From contig JAFCMP010000138.1 in assembly GCA_017506865.1 (NCBI GenBank), forward strand, positions 1 to 64,000: a stretch of 64,000 bases of DNA, in the 5' to 3' direction. Below, one piece after another: positions 32,364 to 44,064 of this stretch. The position numbers were made by a program, and so were the translations under genes. The notes beneath the pieces were generated by a model. The model made no database searches, was not told the origin of the DNA, and saw only the letters and a program-made list of their open reading frames with translations. The first letter of the stretch is position 1. The number at the start of each line of letters is the position of its first letter. Source of the stretch: Tribonema minus. Its lineage: Eukaryota; Sar; Xanthophyceae; Tribonematales; Tribonemataceae.

Positions 32364-34162
32364 CTGATTGCGGCGGAGAGGAAAGCGACAGCAAGTCAGT
32401 GCACCAAAAGTCTGCCAAGGGCAGGTTGCTATGAAGCAGTAATAAGAAATTCATGTTGCAGTGAAGACAAGACGTGAGCACCGGATGACCGTGCGTATCT
32501 GCGTGCCCGCCCGCATTTTCGACGTAAATGGCGGAGGCGGTGTGGGCGCGCGACGCCGACGCGCACACAAACGCGCGTCGACGGCGTGCAGAGGTATGTC
32601 GCGTCGCGGTGTTATTGATCGAAATTCTAACTGCCGCATCGTCTGCTCCCCTTGTGTCTGGCAGCGAGCCTTACCTGCTGTCAAGTAAAAACCGACTTCA
32701 CTGGCCGGGACCGCTCTCCGTTCGTGCACTTTGAAGCTCACTGTATGCGGCCGTCAACAAATGCGCCTCTTTGTTGCACAGGCACGCCTGTGCGCTGCTG
32801 AGCTAGCAAAGTTGTCCCCTGCACTGGGACATCCCAAAGATTACTCTCGGAATTCTTAGGAACGTAACTTCAGCTTCAACCCGATTGGTTTCTTGCGAAC
32901 CACCGTGTGCAATAGGGCTGTGCACAGTGTGCAATAGAGCTGCGCTCACACAGACACATTTCAGCCTCTCTTGCGCCTTGCTTAGTGCACGTCCTTGTAT
33001 AAAATCACTGTGTAAAATGGAGCTGAGCCCAATGTTTTTTCCCGCCCATCATGCGAGAAATCTCGCGGCGTCCGATCTTTCCCCTCATTCAATAGCACAG
33101 AAGGTAGCAACGTGCCTGGTGCCGCGATGATCATCAGCAGGGGACGAGAACCGCAGCTGCAGCTGCCTCGGTGAGAAACACCCGCACTGTCCTAGGCCCT
33201 CCCACACGTGCGTCGTCTACATTCAGAACAGTGAGCAGCGTCTTAAGCACAAGCAAATTAGCAAACTTGGCCAAGCATCTTCCACAGCCGTGCCGTGCCG
33301 CAACAGAGAGCGCTGCACATGTACGTCTGCACCGTCACCGACTGGCGTCAGCACGTCTGCATCACGCTGAGGAGGTTGGGCAGGCCACCGTCACGTGAGC
33401 TGAAGATTTTTTGCGCAGCCAAATACTGCCTGTTGGTGCAGCAGGCCTACATGTAGACTCCAGAAGATGCCTGGTGTCACATCATTGGGGGGGCAGGCTT
33501 TGATGATAAATGTTCATGCACCTCCAGTCGATTCAGACCGTAGGATTCCCTTTTGGTTCTATGTATATCGAAAAGATGTACGCAATGCTCACCACTGCGA
33601 AAGTGATCCCGGCACAGCTGTCTGCAAGTGACGCCACCAGCAGCACACCGCACGCTGCTTACAGCCATAGACTTTCCATTTGTTCATGCCGTCATATACC
33701 ACCAGCACGCAGCCAACAATTCTGCTCACGAATCAGGTAGCTTGCAGCTGAAAGGTGGAGCACACAGAAAGGGGCCAGGCAAGCAACGGCGGGTGTGCTC
33801 TGTATGTGCATTTACTTCTTATAATGCCAGGTGTGTTGGCGTGTGAACATGTGCATTGAGCGCTCCTCAACAAAACCCAAGAGAAGGCACGGAACATGCG
33901 CGGCGCTTCATCAAACGCGCGCTCGCGCTAACCTCTAGGCCTACCCGTAACTTCAAGCGCTGCGGCTCTGCGCGCGCGCGCCCCGGGCGGCGTGCACCCC
34001 CGGACGGTCAACATGAATTGACGGACAACCACAAAGACAAGGAACGAAGCCAAAACTGTGGAGCCACTAAAGGGCTGGCAAGGCGGGGCGAGATGCTAGA
34101 AGGCAGACGACGGCGCGGCAGCTGCGTGATCCGCTGCGCGCTGCTGCTGTGCGAGCCCTGCC
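32364..34162. other. intergenic region upstream of HSF paralogue A
   Basis: No gene supported in about 1.8 kb. It should include the promoter and 5' leader of paralogue A, which may itself contain an intron. Nothing else recognised. Confidence 0.45.
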
Positions 34163-34243
34163 GGTTGTCCCCTGGGACTCCCCCTCTACATACCCCCCTA
34201 TGGGGTCAAAATAGGGGGAAGGGGAGGGGCCCAGGGGACAACC
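34163..34243. repeat. 81-base near-palindrome just downstream of the GARP gene
   Basis: The outer 14 bases are perfectly complementary (ggttgtcccctggg with cccaggggacaacc), followed by pairing CCCC/GGGG blocks and ccccccta/tagggggg-like inner arms around a small loop. It begins 35 bases after the GARP stop codon, so it would lie in the 3' UTR and fold as a hairpin. It may be a miniature inverted-repeat element; part of the inner sequence recurs near 11070-11090. Confidence 0.8.
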
Positions 34244-34277
34244 CTGACGGCATCTAGGTCTAGCCCCCCCGCCTCTC

Positions 34278-37200
34278 TCAACCCTCCACGAGGAAGTTAA
34301 ACAGCTGTTCGTCGAGTGTGTCGTCCTCCCACTGCCATTCGGACGTGTGCAACGCCGCCATTACATCGGCACCGCCAGGATTGGGGCCGGCAGCGCTGCT
34401 GCCGCCGCCGCCGCCGGCCGCGCCGCCGCCGCCGCCGGTGCCAGGCGCTGCTGCCGCTGAGCTGCCAAGCAGTGGGGGTGAATAAACCTGCATTCGTGCA
34501 GTGTGCATAGGCAAATAAAGATACTGTGGTGATGCCGCAGAACATGACGTGTCAGGGATGGTTCAGGCTTTGAAACTTGCACAGTAAGTGGTGAGGCCCT
34601 TGCAACAAGCGGGGTGCCTCGTGCCGTTGGTGAGCCCTGCACACTGATATGGATTGTGCACTGTCAGCTATGCGAGAAGGCGCTGTGTTGTGATGATGAT
34701 GCCGATGCCGCAGAGCAAAGTACGAGTCAGGCATCATGCGTCAGGCAGTGCACTGCGCACGCCCGCGTCAGGCGTTGAAACTTGCCGAGTCAGTGATCAG
34801 GCCCTAGGGGCTGGGCCGTGGTGCCTGGTGGTGCCGATGAGCACTGCGCATTTGGCACTGTTGGCTCCGTCACCACTTGAACTTGGAGCATGGTGCTGCG
34901 CAAGCACAGCATCAAACTCCGCGCATACCATGGCACCGTTGCCTGTACGTGCTTTGACACCTGAAGAGCTTGACACCTGAATAAATGGGGTCGTGGTTTG
35001 CTGTTGAACTCAAGTCATTCAAAAGGCGAAAAGCCTTGCACAGCCCAGCGCCCATTTCCAGCAGCCCGAGCCAACCCCCTGCCAGCCTATGCCATTCGGT
35101 GCTGAGACCTATGCCAGTCAATGCCTTCCTACATGTACACATGAGTGGACTCATGTCAAGATCGCCCGCTTGTCGTGCCCCTGCCACTTGGTTTCATGGC
35201 AACCCACCCTCACACGTCCCAGAGCACAGGCGTTAGGTTCACAGCCAGAAATACGAAGAAGTGGCACATTATCATCATGGCGACAAGAATCTGGAGCGCA
35301 GCGAAGCTCTGGGTGTGGCGCTCAAAACTCTATCTGCAGCCGCATTAAGTCCCGCTACCTTGAAGCAGGTGGAACGCAATGCCGAGGCTAGCACAATGGC
35401 TTCCGCGGATTCAGCCGTGGCAGCCGTCTGCTCCGTGTGTGACACTGAAGCCTCTGTGGCGGTCATGGCATCCTGTTTTCCCCTGCTATCCGGCAGCGGG
35501 ACTTGCGGCGGCCACAGATGGAGTCGTGGACGCCTCTTACCTGAGCTTGGCTATCACAGCTTTTGAAAAGCGACAAAGTATCTCATCAACACATGCACAG
35601 TTGCGCCTCACCTGAGACGCCCCCTTGGGGTCCCACGAGAGCCCCAGCTCCCCCCCCCCCCCCGCCGCCGCCGCCGCCGCGCCGCCGCCGCTGCCCGCCG
35701 CCGCCCCCTCCTCCCCCCCCGCCGCGCCGCCGCTGCTGCCGCCGCGCGCAGCGCCGTCCAGCAGCAGCACGCCGCCCTCCTGCGGCGGCAGCGCCATGGT
35801 TGAAGTTGAAGTCGAGTCCCTGCGCGGCGCGCTCGCGGGCGACCCGTGCAGCTGCAGCTGGTCGTGCTGGCGCAGCAGCATCTGGCGGTGCATGTCCATG
35901 TGGCCGCGCATCTCCATCTTGAGCGCGAGCTCCGGCGGCAGCGCGCGCTGCGGCGCGTCATAGGGCGCGGCGGCGGCAGCGGCGGGCGCTGCGGCGGCGG
36001 CGCTGCGCGAGCGAAGCAGCGTACGGGCGCAAGGGAGAGCGCTGTTAGCGTTTGCAGTCGATCGCTGTGTGCTGAGGGTAGAATCGCAGTAGTCATGCAT
36101 CAGACCGCGATGCTTCTAGCAGGGGCTTCGCGATCATGGCTGTGTGTGGGACAAAATCAGCAGTCTCCCGGACCCTCAAACTTCAATCAGGGGCATCAGA
36201 CGTATTGCAGAGAGAGGGCCGGTAGAGGGTGACGATTGTTCAAATGCGATCTGTGTGTCTGCGGCCCGACGGCTAGCACAATCCCTGAGCCCCAAACCAT
36301 CAACATCCCCCATCCCGCCGCATACTAGTATGACAATACTGACCTGGCTATCAACCCATCAAGCGGCAGCGCGCCCGCCCGCAACCAGTTCGGAGCACCG
36401 TCGCCAAGCCCCGCTGCTGCTGCTGCCGCCGCCGCCGCGGCCGCAGGCGCCGACAGCAGCGGCGGCGGCAGGCGCGCGGGTAGCTGCGCCGCCTCAGGGT
36501 CGTAGTCAGCGAGCGCTTGCGCCGCGTTCGTCAGGATGAGGCCGCGGTGAGCGTGCGTGTCGAGGTTGGCGTAGGGCGCCAGAGCGCTGCTGCTGCCGCT
36601 GCCGTTGCCGTACGGCATGCCCATGTCGGACACCTGCGTATGCGCACGCCGTGTACACATGTATGTATGACGTACAGTTTGAATGACGTACGCGAGTGCA
36701 CAGAATGGGCAAAACGTCACGTGTGCATCATAGCCCTGCCGCTTTGTATGCTGGGTGAGAGGCAGGCAGTGAAAGTGCGGCGCTGGTGGCGGGCCGATGT
36801 GCAGTGTCGGCGGGGTTTGTGCACCATTACTGCCGCCGTTACAATGTGCGCGTGGAACACTTGATTAAAGCGAAGAGGTCCCAAGATACAAGCAGGCGTT
36901 GGCGTCAGCTGCGGCATGCACGTCTAGCAAACTAAGTGCCATGCTCGGCTGGGTGATGTTACATTGCAGCGATTGCTGACTGTATCAGACAAGCCAACAA
37001 CATGCACGAATGTCTCCCATTGGCTCCTAACGCACTTGCTTGGGCAACCCCCACAAAACAGCTGACCAAGCCTCACTCACTTCATTGCTGCACGACGCAA
37101 ATGCTCTCTACGGGAACCTGTGTAAGCTTGGAAGCAGTCACAGCATATGTATTGCAAACCTCCAGAGCTGAAGATGCAAAGCTTTCCACACTCGTCACAC

Positions 37201-37924
37201 ACAAGTTAACTTATTTAGTACTCGCGCATTGCCAAGAGAGCAGTCGCACAGAATGCGACCTCACCTTGTTCATCATGACCTCCTGCAGCCGCCTCTGGTT
37301 CTCCATGGCCCTGGACAGCGCCTGCTGGATGCTAGCCTGCACCTGCACGCACTGCGCCACCAGCTCCACATTGCGCCTCAGCTGCCCGCCATCTAGCCAA
37401 TTTATCAGCCTCTGCACGCCCTCCGGTATGGCCAGAACGTCCCTCCGACCATCGCCCACGCCATCTCTGCTGTTGGCTGTGGCCGCTGCCAGGGCGTCCT
37501 CGCCGCCGCCACCAAAATCTCCTAAGGCGCCTGCGTAATGGTCGCCTTCTCCCGGCATATCGCTGCTGCCCCCATTGCTGGCCTTCCGCATCTGGTACCT
37601 GAAGTTCCTCATCTTCTGCAGAGTGGACTTGATGCGAATGGCAGTTCCTCCCTGAGATTCGGCATCTGGGAGCAGACTGGCGATGGCTCGGGGATCAGCG
37701 CTCTTGAGGCCCACATCAAATACTGCTGCAATGAAGTCCCTGTGCAGCTCCTCGGGCCAGATGAACCTCTTCTTGGGCCTGGCTTGGCTGCCACCTCCTC
37801 CGCCTCGAGCCGATGCCCGAGTCGATGTGTAGCTTGGGCTGTCGCTGTACTCGCTGTCATAGCCAGCTGCTGCTGAAGCTGAGCCCACCATTCTGCCTCT
37901 AGCATCTCTCTTGGATCCGACCAT
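34278..37924 (-). CDS. GARP/G2-like (MYB-related) transcription factor
   Basis: Four exons: 37924-37265, 36633-36344, 36002-35612, 34487-34278; all joins are in phase (516 residues). Residues 51-110 form a GARP-type DNA-binding domain: KKRFIWPEELHRDFIAAV, then ADPRAIASLL, then TAIRIKSTLQKMRNFRYQ in place of the usual SHLQKYR helix. A helical segment at about 186-220 (VELVAQCVQVQ, ALSRAMENQRRLQEVMM) may be a dimerisation coil. Exons 2-3 are Ala/Gly-rich with a Met/His/Gln segment (MEMRGHMDMHRQMLLRQHDQ, 20 residues). The C terminus is acidic and aromatic (EWQWEDDTLDEQLFNFLVEG), like an activation motif. In plants such proteins regulate nutrient, clock or chloroplast genes; the subfamily here is unclear because the third helix is divergent. 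A two-copy repeat upstream could be its promoter. Confidence 0.82.
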
Positions 37925-38254
37925 GCCGCCGGTGTCCGGGTTGCTTCTCTCACAGCTAGCGCAGCATGCACTTCGCGGAGATCCCGGCTTGACGAGTTGA
38001 CCCTCTGGTGAGCACTCCTGGGCGCTGCTGAAGCGGTTGCAGCAATCAGCTTGCTTTGCAATCAGGTAGCAGAGCTGCGATCAGAGCAGCGAGGGTCACA
38101 GCGGCCAGCGACAGCCCAACCTGCCGGCTCCCAGATTCAAACTCATGCGAATCTACTAATAGAGCGTTTCCGGAGGACACAATCTAAACAGTTTTGTCCG
38201 AGTCATCAGGCATCAAGGGTCAAAGGCTTTTAAAAACGGAGCGCTAGCAATGGT

Positions 38255-38600
38255 TTCTTGTGCCGCTACTTTTGTTTTCAATAAAATACAAACGCCTTTG
38301 CTTTGCGTCGCTCAACACGGCAGGGAACGCGTACAGGAGGTAAAGCGTCCCACCTCCTGCGAGTGATTCTCATTCGCACACCTTGGAGTATATATATGCG
38401 TCAGGGTCATTGGTCAGAGCGGGGGGGAGCGCGCGAGCGCGGCAACCTTCTTATGCCGCTACCTTTGTTTACAAACAAATATAAACGCCTTTGCCTTGCG
38501 TCGCTCAACAGGGCAGGGAATGCGTACAGGAGGAAAAGCGCCCAGCCTCCCGCGAGTGACTCTCATTCAGACACCTTTGGGTATGCGCGTCAGCATACTT
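38255..38600. repeat. two-copy 193-base tandem repeat upstream of the GARP gene
   Basis: Copy 1 about 38255-38406, copy 2 about 38448-38600, period 193. Shared blocks include tgccgctacttttgtt/tgccgctacctttgtt, acgcctttgc, gcgtcgctcaaca, cagggaa, gcgtacaggagg and cctcc-gcgagtga. Copy 1 holds a TATATATA box at about 38390-38397 that reads on either strand. The repeat lies 330-680 bases upstream of the GARP start codon, so it may be a duplicated promoter or leader. Confidence 0.8.
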
Positions 38601-40260
38601 GGCACTCTGCATGTGGGAAACATGCAAACATGTAAAGGCATGACGCAGCGCTGCATGTCGCACAGCTGTTTCACAACAGAGCTTAAGCTCAAAGCGGCTT
38701 GACCACACTCGAGCTAATGCCAATGTCATTGCCATGGCGTCTCCGCAGGCCGCATTGCACACCACAGCAACACAAAGTCGAAACACAAAAACCCCACTCA
38801 ACCACAATGGAGAGGAAAGAAAGCGTTTTCAAAAACAAAAAATATGGCAGGGCACAGGTGGGCGGTACTGAACCGCTGTAGCCATGTCTGCATCTGTAAA
38901 CTCCTACTCTCACCGCGTGTAATTTCCTACTCACACCACCTGGTGCCCACAGACAGTAAAGACTACCGTGCTCTGAACAGTGCAATGCGCATCGCGCACC
39001 CTGTTCCACTCCCACAATACCGCGACACGATGCCGCAACGAATGACAGACGAGCCTGAAGGTTTGGCTGGTGTGGAGGGGGACGTCCTGGATACCCGCAG
39101 GTAGCAAAAACGTGCACGCGTCAGTGGCGCGCGCGCGGCGCCTGTGGTGAAAGTACCCGTACGTAGGCAGCGTTGGATGCGCACTTGCGGCGGAACCGAC
39201 GGCTGCGGGCGGAATAAAGCGTGCGGGAGCCATGCTGCAAGCGCACGTGGAAGGAGTGTCACTGCTCAGCTTCCGTGGGCAGCGCCTCAAACCTGCGCAA
39301 GCAGCAGCAGCAATGACAATTCGTCATGGATCAGCATCTGCGTGTTAGGCATGGCTCCAGTTCTGAGCAAGCGGGCGACGGGCAGATTCCGAACAGTGCG
39401 TGCTGCCGCACAACGCGTTTCGTCATCTGGCGCAACTACAAATGCAACCAGCAGCGCGGCACGCTGCTTTCGCCTGCCAGCCAGGCCTGGCCTTCACTCA
39501 ACAGCAGCAGCATTGCGGTGAGTGGACAGCGATCAGCGCCAGGGCACCAGCGGCACAGCAAGTGCGAGCTCTGTCCCTCGATATAGGATAGACGCCCAAG
39601 CACCATCATGTGCAAACAACAGCTTCGAGAGGTCTGTGACAAGCTGCTAAGCTGACCAAGTAGGGGCATTTTGTGGTGACCGCCGCACTGTTGCATCTGT
39701 TGCAGCAGCACTCGAGCGTTATTGCGCCATCAGCGGTGTTGCAACGGCGTCGAACGACGCGCGATGAGCACTGCCGACCCAGATGCGGTGCAGCGTTGAA
39801 TTCGGACAGTATCAATCACACAAGCTGCTGACCAAATGGCGCGCTCCGCTGCACGCGGCAGCACACGCTGCGCCGCAGCACCGGCTCACTGGCATCACGC
39901 GGCCATCACAGGGGGGGGGGGGGGCGCAAGGGCTGCTAAGAGAGACGAGCGTGTACGCCTGCTGCATGCGCACCGAAGGCGTGCGCGCGACCGAACAGGT
40001 GAGCTGCGGCGCAGCAACCGCGGGCGGACACCATCATGCAGCCTAGCCCTAGTCCCTGTCCCCAACCCTAGCCCTAAGCCTCAACCCTCACTAACGTAAC
40101 CCTCTCCCAGACCCTAACACTCATCCTCAACTCCAACTTACCAACATCACCATGATCGGTGCTGCTGCTGCTGCTGCTGCGCGACTTACTAGTGGTGGCC
40201 CGGTGTCCAGATGCAGCGCGCAGTTGAGCTGTGCTGCTGCTGCTGCTGATTCTTACCAAT
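38601..40260. other. intergenic region between the GARP and glucanase genes
   Basis: No gene supported. A short G run occurs near 39910-39922 and CCCTAA-like words accumulate from about 40040 onward, leading into the tandem repeat at the 3' end of the glucanase gene. Confidence 0.45.
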
Positions 40261-40700
40261 CGGCGCGCTGGCAACGCTTGGCCGCGACCACGGCGGCGGC
40301 AACGGCGAGCGCTGCCGCCAACGGCGAGCACGGCCTCGCCTTCATTCCCAACCCCAACCCTAACCCTCCACCCTTACTGACGCAACCCTCTCCCCAACCC
40401 TAACCCACATCCTCACCCCTAACTAACCAACACAACCCCCTCTTTCTTTCCCGTCCGTGCGCTGGCGGCGCTAGGCCACGATTGTGGCGGCGGCGACGGC
40501 GAGCGCTGCCGCAAGCGCAGCCAGCACGGCCTAGCCCTCATTGCTGTCCCCAACCCTAACGCTCCACCCTCACCGACGCAACCCTCTTCCTACCCCTAAC
40601 CCACATCCTCACCCCTAACTGACCAGCACAACCCCTTATTTCTTACCCGTCCGCGCGCTGGCGGCGCTTGGCGGCGACCGCGACGGCGGCGACGGCGAGC
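40261..40700. repeat. three-copy repeat (about 195 bases) including the glucanase terminal exon end
   Basis: Units begin near 40261, 40455 and 40650 with the sequence cgcgctggcrrcgct, continue through ggcggcgacggcgagcgctgc-like GC-rich text and end in CCCTAACCC-rich text (accctaacccacatcctcacccctaact). The third unit is the coding 3' end of the glucanase gene (transmembrane and tail codons); the other two lie beyond its stop. Confidence 0.8.
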
Positions 40701-43700
40701 ATTGCTGCGAGCGCGGCCAGCACGGCGATGTGCGACGTGCGCAGTCCGCCGCCGTCCGGCGTCAGCTCCGCGTAGATGCTGTTGGGCATGTCGTTGTTCT
40801 TGCTGCGCCCCTCGAAGGCGTCGCATGCGTGGATGACGCGCAGGTCCTGCGGCGCACGAGGGGGAGTCGGGGTCGGAGTCAGCGAGTCGCCAAAGGGATG
40901 TGCCTCGTACAAGCTCAGTCCGCATCATGTGAGGAGTGGTAGTGAAAAGTACAAGCTCATGGCGCGTGAGATGCTCATGAATAGCCGTGGTAATAATGGC
41001 AGTGTAACAGTGCGGCAGGCACCGGCGACGTTCGTCAGCTGTGGTGTAGACGCAAGCGCAGCGTGGAGGCACACAGAGTTTGCGGTCGATCGCTCAAGCG
41101 GGCACATGTGTAATGGAGGCGCAGTGCTGATTCAGACGCTCGCAACGGCGCTGGCGTCGCAGGCGCATGACCATCGCTCGTCCTACATGAGACCCCAAGC
41201 TCGCGCAGCCTCCGCAGCAAATGGCCGGGTGTGCGAAGATATCGGGAGGAAATGCCACACGGTGGGAGAGTATTCTACACAACATGACACCCATACTTGC
41301 ACAAAAGCATATGGGCATATTCCAAAGTGCATCATCGTGAAGTCACACGACACGTAGATTTGTGCTATGAGCTTTGATATCAATCACCTGGGCTTTTTCG
41401 CGCCCTGAGCGAGAATATATGTATAAATATAAGTACATACCTTGTCGAGGTTGGCGACGGTGCGAGGAAAGTAGCCCAGCTCCGTGGCCTTAATGTAGCT
41501 CCAGCGAGGCTCCAGCTCGGACCTGCGGGTGCAGTGACAGTGCTCAATTTGTTCAGTTGAGAACTGTGAGTGATGCGAGAGGGTGCCACACGGCGCCATC
41601 TATTGTATAGCAATACACTCGTGGCCTTGCTGATACTGAGCACTGAGTCATGGAGTCATGCGGCAAGGTGCCACACTGCACTGTCAATCGTGAAGCACTA
41701 CTCTTAGCCTTGGACAGCGAGGCTGCCCATGGCACTGTCAATCGTGCAGCAATACACTTGTAGCCTTAGACAGCAAGGCTCTTGTGCACTTGCAGAATGG
41801 CTCCAGAGGCGCCGAGGGACCTGGCGACGGTTTGCAGTCACTTGCTGGTCTTCTGGCGGACAAGGATGCAACAGATGCATGTAGGAGCTGTCATGCGCAG
41901 TGTGGGGGTGGTTGCGGCACCTGTAGATTCACAGTGTTGACGTCTTACTGAGCCCCAGGGGGTAGAGGGTAGGGGGGGGAGGGGGGGGGGGGGGCAGGGA
42001 TCAGTACGAGAGTAAAGCCTGTTTGTTACAGCATTGCTGCCAGAATTGGGCTCCAAAGCAGGGCGCGGGCGGCGCAGGACTACTTGGCCACTGACTTGAG
42101 TGGTTATTTGGCCAGACTGGGTTTTCATGATTGTTGGTTTGAAAAGTGGTTTGCTTGAGTGGCCAGTAGTCTCAGGCAAAGTGCTGGACGCGCTTTTTGG
42201 TAGGCCTTGTGATGTTTTAACTTCAAATATCACAGCCGTCATGACTGCTGCCGCTGCCTGGCCCCGCGTCACTCACTTGAAGTTCCAGAAGGCCCAGCCG
42301 TGCACGGCCTCGAACGCGTGCAGCTTGGCGCGCGAGAGGTCCTTCATGAACATGTTCTCGTTGTGCCAGCGGCGGTCTATCGGGCACATGCCGTACGACG
42401 GTGTGGAGCTCCCCGTGCCAAAGGGCCCCTGCAGCGGAGGCGCAGGCGCACATGTGTTGAGCACTGCTACAGGGTGCGGTACGGCGATACGTCGCCGAGG
42501 GTACGAGTAAGCGGAAGGGCAAATGTGATTGCAATTGCCGGAGCGAGCGCGAGCTGCTGCATTTGCCATCACAGGCTCGCCCATTTGCAACCGCGGCTGT
42601 GCCGAAAGGACCCTGCGACAGCGGCACGAATGCACAACCGGTGAGCGCTGCTATGCGGCACGGTACAGTGATGCGCCGGCCAGCGTTGCGGTTAGGAAAG
42701 TGGGGGGGGTTGGCAACTGTGACTGCAAGCACGGCGTGAGCAAAGGTCATTGGACTGCGCACGCCGCCACGGCACCGTCGCCCATGGCTGGTGGTTGGCG
42801 GTGGACCTTTAACATTAGCCCAATGTGAGGCTTAGGCTTTGGCAGCATGATGTTTGTAAGGGACGCTGGCCCCTGCGCGGACTAGCGCCATCGCGGAGTG
42901 CTGACCGTGTCTGCGCAGGACAAGCACGCGCGAGCCGCATCGACGACATTGGAGCACGTAATGCCCTAAGCTGAATGCCTCTACAATCTACCCACGATAG
43001 TTATTCAACAAATGGCCCGTAGCGCTCATTTTCTCTCTGCAAGGGGCTGCAACCGTGAAACAACGCTCACTTGAGGGGGGGAGTTAGGGTTGACGGGGGC
43101 CCCCGGAATGACGCCCGCGCCCGTGTAGGGGAGGGGGCAGGGCGTGTAGGTGCACTGCACGCGGGGGAAGCCCGGCAGGTTGTCCTGTGGCGGGGGAGGG
43201 GGAAGGAAGGGGGGGGGGGGGGGCGATTATCAGGTCACACATAGCGGTAACATAGGGCGTGTAGGTGCACTGCACGCGGGGGAAGCCCGGCAGGTTGTCC
43301 TGTGGCGGGGGAGGGGGAAGGAGGGGGGAGGAAGGGAGGGGGGGGGGGCGATTATCAGGTCACCCATAGCGGTAACATTCCGTGGTGTGAGGCAACGGCC
43401 CAATCCTAACCCGACTTCAACGAGAACTGCTCCCTTGCGCTATGTGCTCAGTGGTGGAGGCTGCAGGGCGTATGGAATAGGCAAGCTACAATGCCATTCG
43501 TGCGGCGCTGGCGAGTCAGCATTGCCATTGCGGGCATTAGTGTAGCTCTCGCAAGGTCTCACGTCTAGCACTGTGCAATGACGCGCTGCGTGTGTGTCCG
43601 TCACTTGACAGTGTCTGCACAAGTCCCCGCTTCCCAATACTCTGACACACTAGGCCAGCCCTTTCTAGTCTGTCATCAACGCCAAACATGATACCACCGC

Positions 43701-44032
43701 AGTGTGACACAGATACCAAACAGTTTCGCAGCCGCTGCATGCGAGCGTGCCCCGATCACAGTGTGCGGGGCATGACAATATGTGCCACGGACTGCAACAC
43801 CGTGCCACACCGAGTGTGAACGGGCCGCATGCGCGTGGCGGTCACGCGTCTCCAGACTATACTCGCAGAGCTAGGGCTAGCGTGATGTGAGGTTGGCATT
43901 AAGGATTAGGGTCATGCACAAAGCGGCGGTAAGGGAAGAGACGAGGCCACATGGCTCAGCCGCACGGCGTCTTCTTTGCGAGTACTTCGAAGCTTGGAGC
44001 GCGTTCCGAGGTGCATCGAGCAAGGCGACTGG

Positions 44033-44064
<32 letters not shown>

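Noticed and set aside
40030-40620. CCCTAACCC-rich text as an interstitial telomere
   Set aside because: The words are irregular and embedded in the 195-base repeat unit; no run of uniform telomeric repeats is present.
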